DNA of 64,000 bases from Aphanomyces cochlioides. Lineage: Eukaryota > Oomycota > Saprolegniomycetes > Saprolegniales > Verrucalvaceae. The notes below the pieces were generated by a model. That model had not been told where the DNA came from, ran no database searches, and was given only the letters and a program-made list of their open reading frames with translations. Below, one piece after another: positions 62,202 to 64,000 of the stretch; position 1 is the first letter of the stretch, and each line of letters starts with the position of its first letter. The stretch spans positions 1-64,000 of the forward strand of contig JAHQRK010000022.1 of the NCBI GenBank assembly GCA_019828595.1, written 5' to 3'. The position numbers and the translations under genes were made by a program.

Positions 62202-64000
62202 GGGAAGCGATCGTTGTGAGATCCGCTAGGTCGCCGTGAATTAAAGTAGGTTCGCTTGGGTGAAACATGACTTGATTGTGGAGAGTGATATCCAAATCGT
62301 TGCTTTCGTGTAGTTGAAGGATTTTTGTCATGATGTGACACATCGATTCTCCGTCGCCAGTGTACATGAATTCCATTCTGTTCCATATGTGGAGGCCAAG
62401 GTCGGTGTACATCAGGAGTGACATGAGCGTTTCGGAGGATAGACTGCGTTTACCAAGGCGAGAGGGTAACGCTGTCACTGGACTTTTTGTTGAGGCCAAA
62501 ATTGCCGCATCGCTATTGAAATATAGTGGAGCATGAACTGCCATCAATACTTCTGCAATGGCCAGCACTTCTTCGACTTCAACTCTGTTGAGGACGATGT
62601 CATCATCGGTGATGATTGCCTCGATGAGTGGGAGGTTGTTGACCATCTTCTGGTCACTGAACACCGAGATCACGTGGTCGTGAGTGATTGGAGTGCCGAA
62701 TGTTGCCTCGTAGAGCTGACCAAAAGATTTTGTGCCACCACCAGACGCTCTTAGCCAACGATTAAGCAGTCGAAGACGAACAAAGTATTCGAAGCTGTCA
62801 CGATTGGAGACAAAAATTTGGTGCAGTTGCAGTCCAAATTCGATTGGCGCACGTTCTAGATGGATGCAGATCGTGTCAACACGCCCGTCCGTAATCAATT
62901 TCAATAAGTTGAAGGAATCGTGCGCTAACGCTTCCTTAACTTGGGCCGGGATATGTTGTGGTGCGTTTTGAGCCTTGGTGTCAAGGTCGTTGAGCTCGGC
63001 AAGTATGGCATCGAGAGACTTCTCAAACCTTTGGATTGAGCCCTCGTGGGGTTTGATCCCGCTAATGAACTCTTCAGCGGCAACGTGCACCTTGTCACCA
63101 GATTTGAGTGTCAGCTTTGGAACAATTACTTTGACAGTGGTGTTGCCAACTGTCGTTTCGTGTTCCTCGGGCTCAACATTAGCGCGTTCGTCCAGAGCCG
63201 CAAACATGTTCGGGGAGATCCAAGGACGATCAGGAGCTGGGATTGAGCCAGCGGAGATTGGGGTTTTCTTTCTTTTGCCTGTAGTTTGAACTTCAGTCCA
63301 TTCCTTGTTGCTGTCTCGGGTCGTTTTCTGCCGTTTGGCAGTGGATGTCGAGACAGCGGCGTCTCCCCGTGGGCGGTGAGGGGTTGCGTGAAGTCCATGT
63401 TGGGTGGCGATTACATCGAGGTCAAGGCGCGCGAGCTTCTTGTCACGGTAAAACCATCCTTGACCAAACACGCGGAGGCACCGACCCTTGAAAATGAATT
63501 CTTCAATTGATCGACCGTCATTGTGCATAGATTCGGGTATAGCTGTCCCTTCAAAATACAAGCGATAACGAGAGCTAGCCAAGCCAGTCGTCGAGGAAAC
63601 TGTGGAGTATGAGCCCCACAAAAAGCGCGGCTCAAGCTTTGACATGATGCTGAACATGAGACGTTCTTCATCCTGTCCTTGGAGACCAGATGGGATATCG
63701 ATGAAATATCCATCAAGTATATGGGGCTCAGTCATGACAAATCTCTGAGAGCTGCCATCCTTTGCCACTTGGATCTTGAGAGAGACTCCACGCAGCTTTT
63801 TAAGAGCATCTTCAGAGGCTATGCCCCACTTGAGAAGACGATTGGAGACATCTTTCTCGCACTTGATGACATCGACAAATGCATCGTCCAAATCAAGCGC
63901 TTGGTTGTCAAACAATAGAGATGTCATTGCCTTGGAGATGTCGATGTATTTGGTGTATTGGCCAGTGGACATTTGTAGCCAGCCAACAACATCTCTGGGG
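62194..64000 (-). CDS. Family B ORF1 protein, partial (N-terminus beyond window)
   Basis: The C-terminal ~600 residues of ORF1 are open from the window edge to the TAA at 62194-62196. They are essentially identical to the copy at 35990-38455, with the basic linker (GKRKK) and conserved C-terminal half present. Confidence 0.88.
   Translation of the reverse strand, partial: PRDVVGWLQMSTGQYTKYIDISKAMTSLLFDNQALDLDDAFVDVIKCEKDVSNRLLKWGIASEDALKKLRGVSLKIQVAKDGSSQRFVMTEPHILDGYFIDIPSGLQGQDEERLMFSIMSKLEPRFLWGSYSTVSSTTGLASSRYRLYFEGTAIPESMHNDGRSIEEFIFKGRCLRVFGQGWFYRDKKLARLDLDVIATQHGLHATPHRPRGDAAVSTSTAKRQKTTRDSNKEWTEVQTTGKRKKTPISAGSIPAPDRPWISPNMFAALDERANVEPEEHETTVGNTTVKVIVPKLTLKSGDKVHVAAEEFISGIKPHEGSIQRFEKSLDAILAELNDLDTKAQNAPQHIPAQVKEALAHDSFNLLKLITDGRVDTICIHLERAPIEFGLQLHQIFVSNRDSFEYFVRLRLLNRWLRASGGGTKSFGQLYEATFGTPITHDHVISVFSDQKMVNNLPLIEAIITDDDIVLNRVEVEEVLAIAEVLMAVHAPLYFNSDAAILASTKSPVTALPSRLGKRSLSSETLMSLLMYTDLGLHIWNRMEFMYTGDGESMCHIMTKILQLHESNDLDITLHNQVMFHPSEPTLIHGDLADLTTIASRG

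Larger units (their letters stand above)
56580..64000 (-). mobile_element. Family B LINE, running off the window (7421 bp seen)
   Basis: The 3' end, hairpin (56598-56621), ORF3, ORF2 and most of ORF1 are present. By comparison with 30364-38506, roughly 720 bp of the 5' end lie outside if the copy is full length. It has the short A5 tract between ORF2 and ORF3 and an unshifted ORF3, so it is the best guide to the family B consensus. Confidence 0.94.

Overview
This is a eukaryotic nuclear repeat region. It contains a tandem array of tRNA-Phe(GAA) genes that has been colonised by two related families of non-LTR (LINE) retrotransposons. The tRNA genes lack an encoded CCA and are followed by a short T-run, as expected of RNA polymerase III genes. 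No bacterial gene organisation is present. The taxon cannot be fixed from the sequence. A protist is my guess, perhaps an oomycete or other stramenopile, based only on the compact intron-less elements and a weak oomycete-like initiator motif in the spacer.

Layout. Positions 1-12027 are an uninterrupted array of about 1124-bp units. Each unit has one 73-bp tRNA-Phe gene on the + strand and about 1050 bp of spacer with no convincing gene. There are ten intact tRNAs here. From 12014 on, the same array continues but is split by nine LINE insertions, all on the - strand and all at the same nucleotide, between tRNA nt 14 and 15. Family A is about 7.33 kb: a 5'-truncated copy at 12028-12551 and full copies at 14562-21886, 21901-29225 and 48116-55441. 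Family B is about 8.14 kb: a full copy at 30364-38506, 5'-truncated copies at 13689-14546, 38521-41258 and 41274-45798, and a copy entering from 56580 that runs off the window. Further intact tRNAs lie at 12553, 29226, 46978 and 55442. The tRNA at 45799-45927 is split by a T25A16 insert.

Element biology. Both families encode ORF1 (a Ser/Pro-rich, basic, probable RNA-binding protein) and ORF2 (AP-type endonuclease, reverse transcriptase and a C-terminal CCHC zinc finger). ORF2 overlaps the ORF1 stop. Family B has an extra third ORF downstream of ORF2. It resembles a chromodomain followed by a papain-like cysteine peptidase and a basic tail. Each insertion is flanked by a 14-15 bp target-site duplication equal to tRNA nt 1-14. 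The element therefore leaves a dead 14-nt stub on its 3' side and a complete tRNA gene on its 5' side. This keeps the host tRNA intact and renews the target, so elements stack at one locus (three deep at 13675-29298 and at 30350-45927).

The families share an almost identical 5' terminus and a 3'-terminal hairpin of conserved shape but different sequence. Both features are plausible recognition elements for a shared, tRNA-targeted target-primed reverse transcription system. Several homopolymer tracts (runs of 16 and 25) may be real or may be assembly artefacts.
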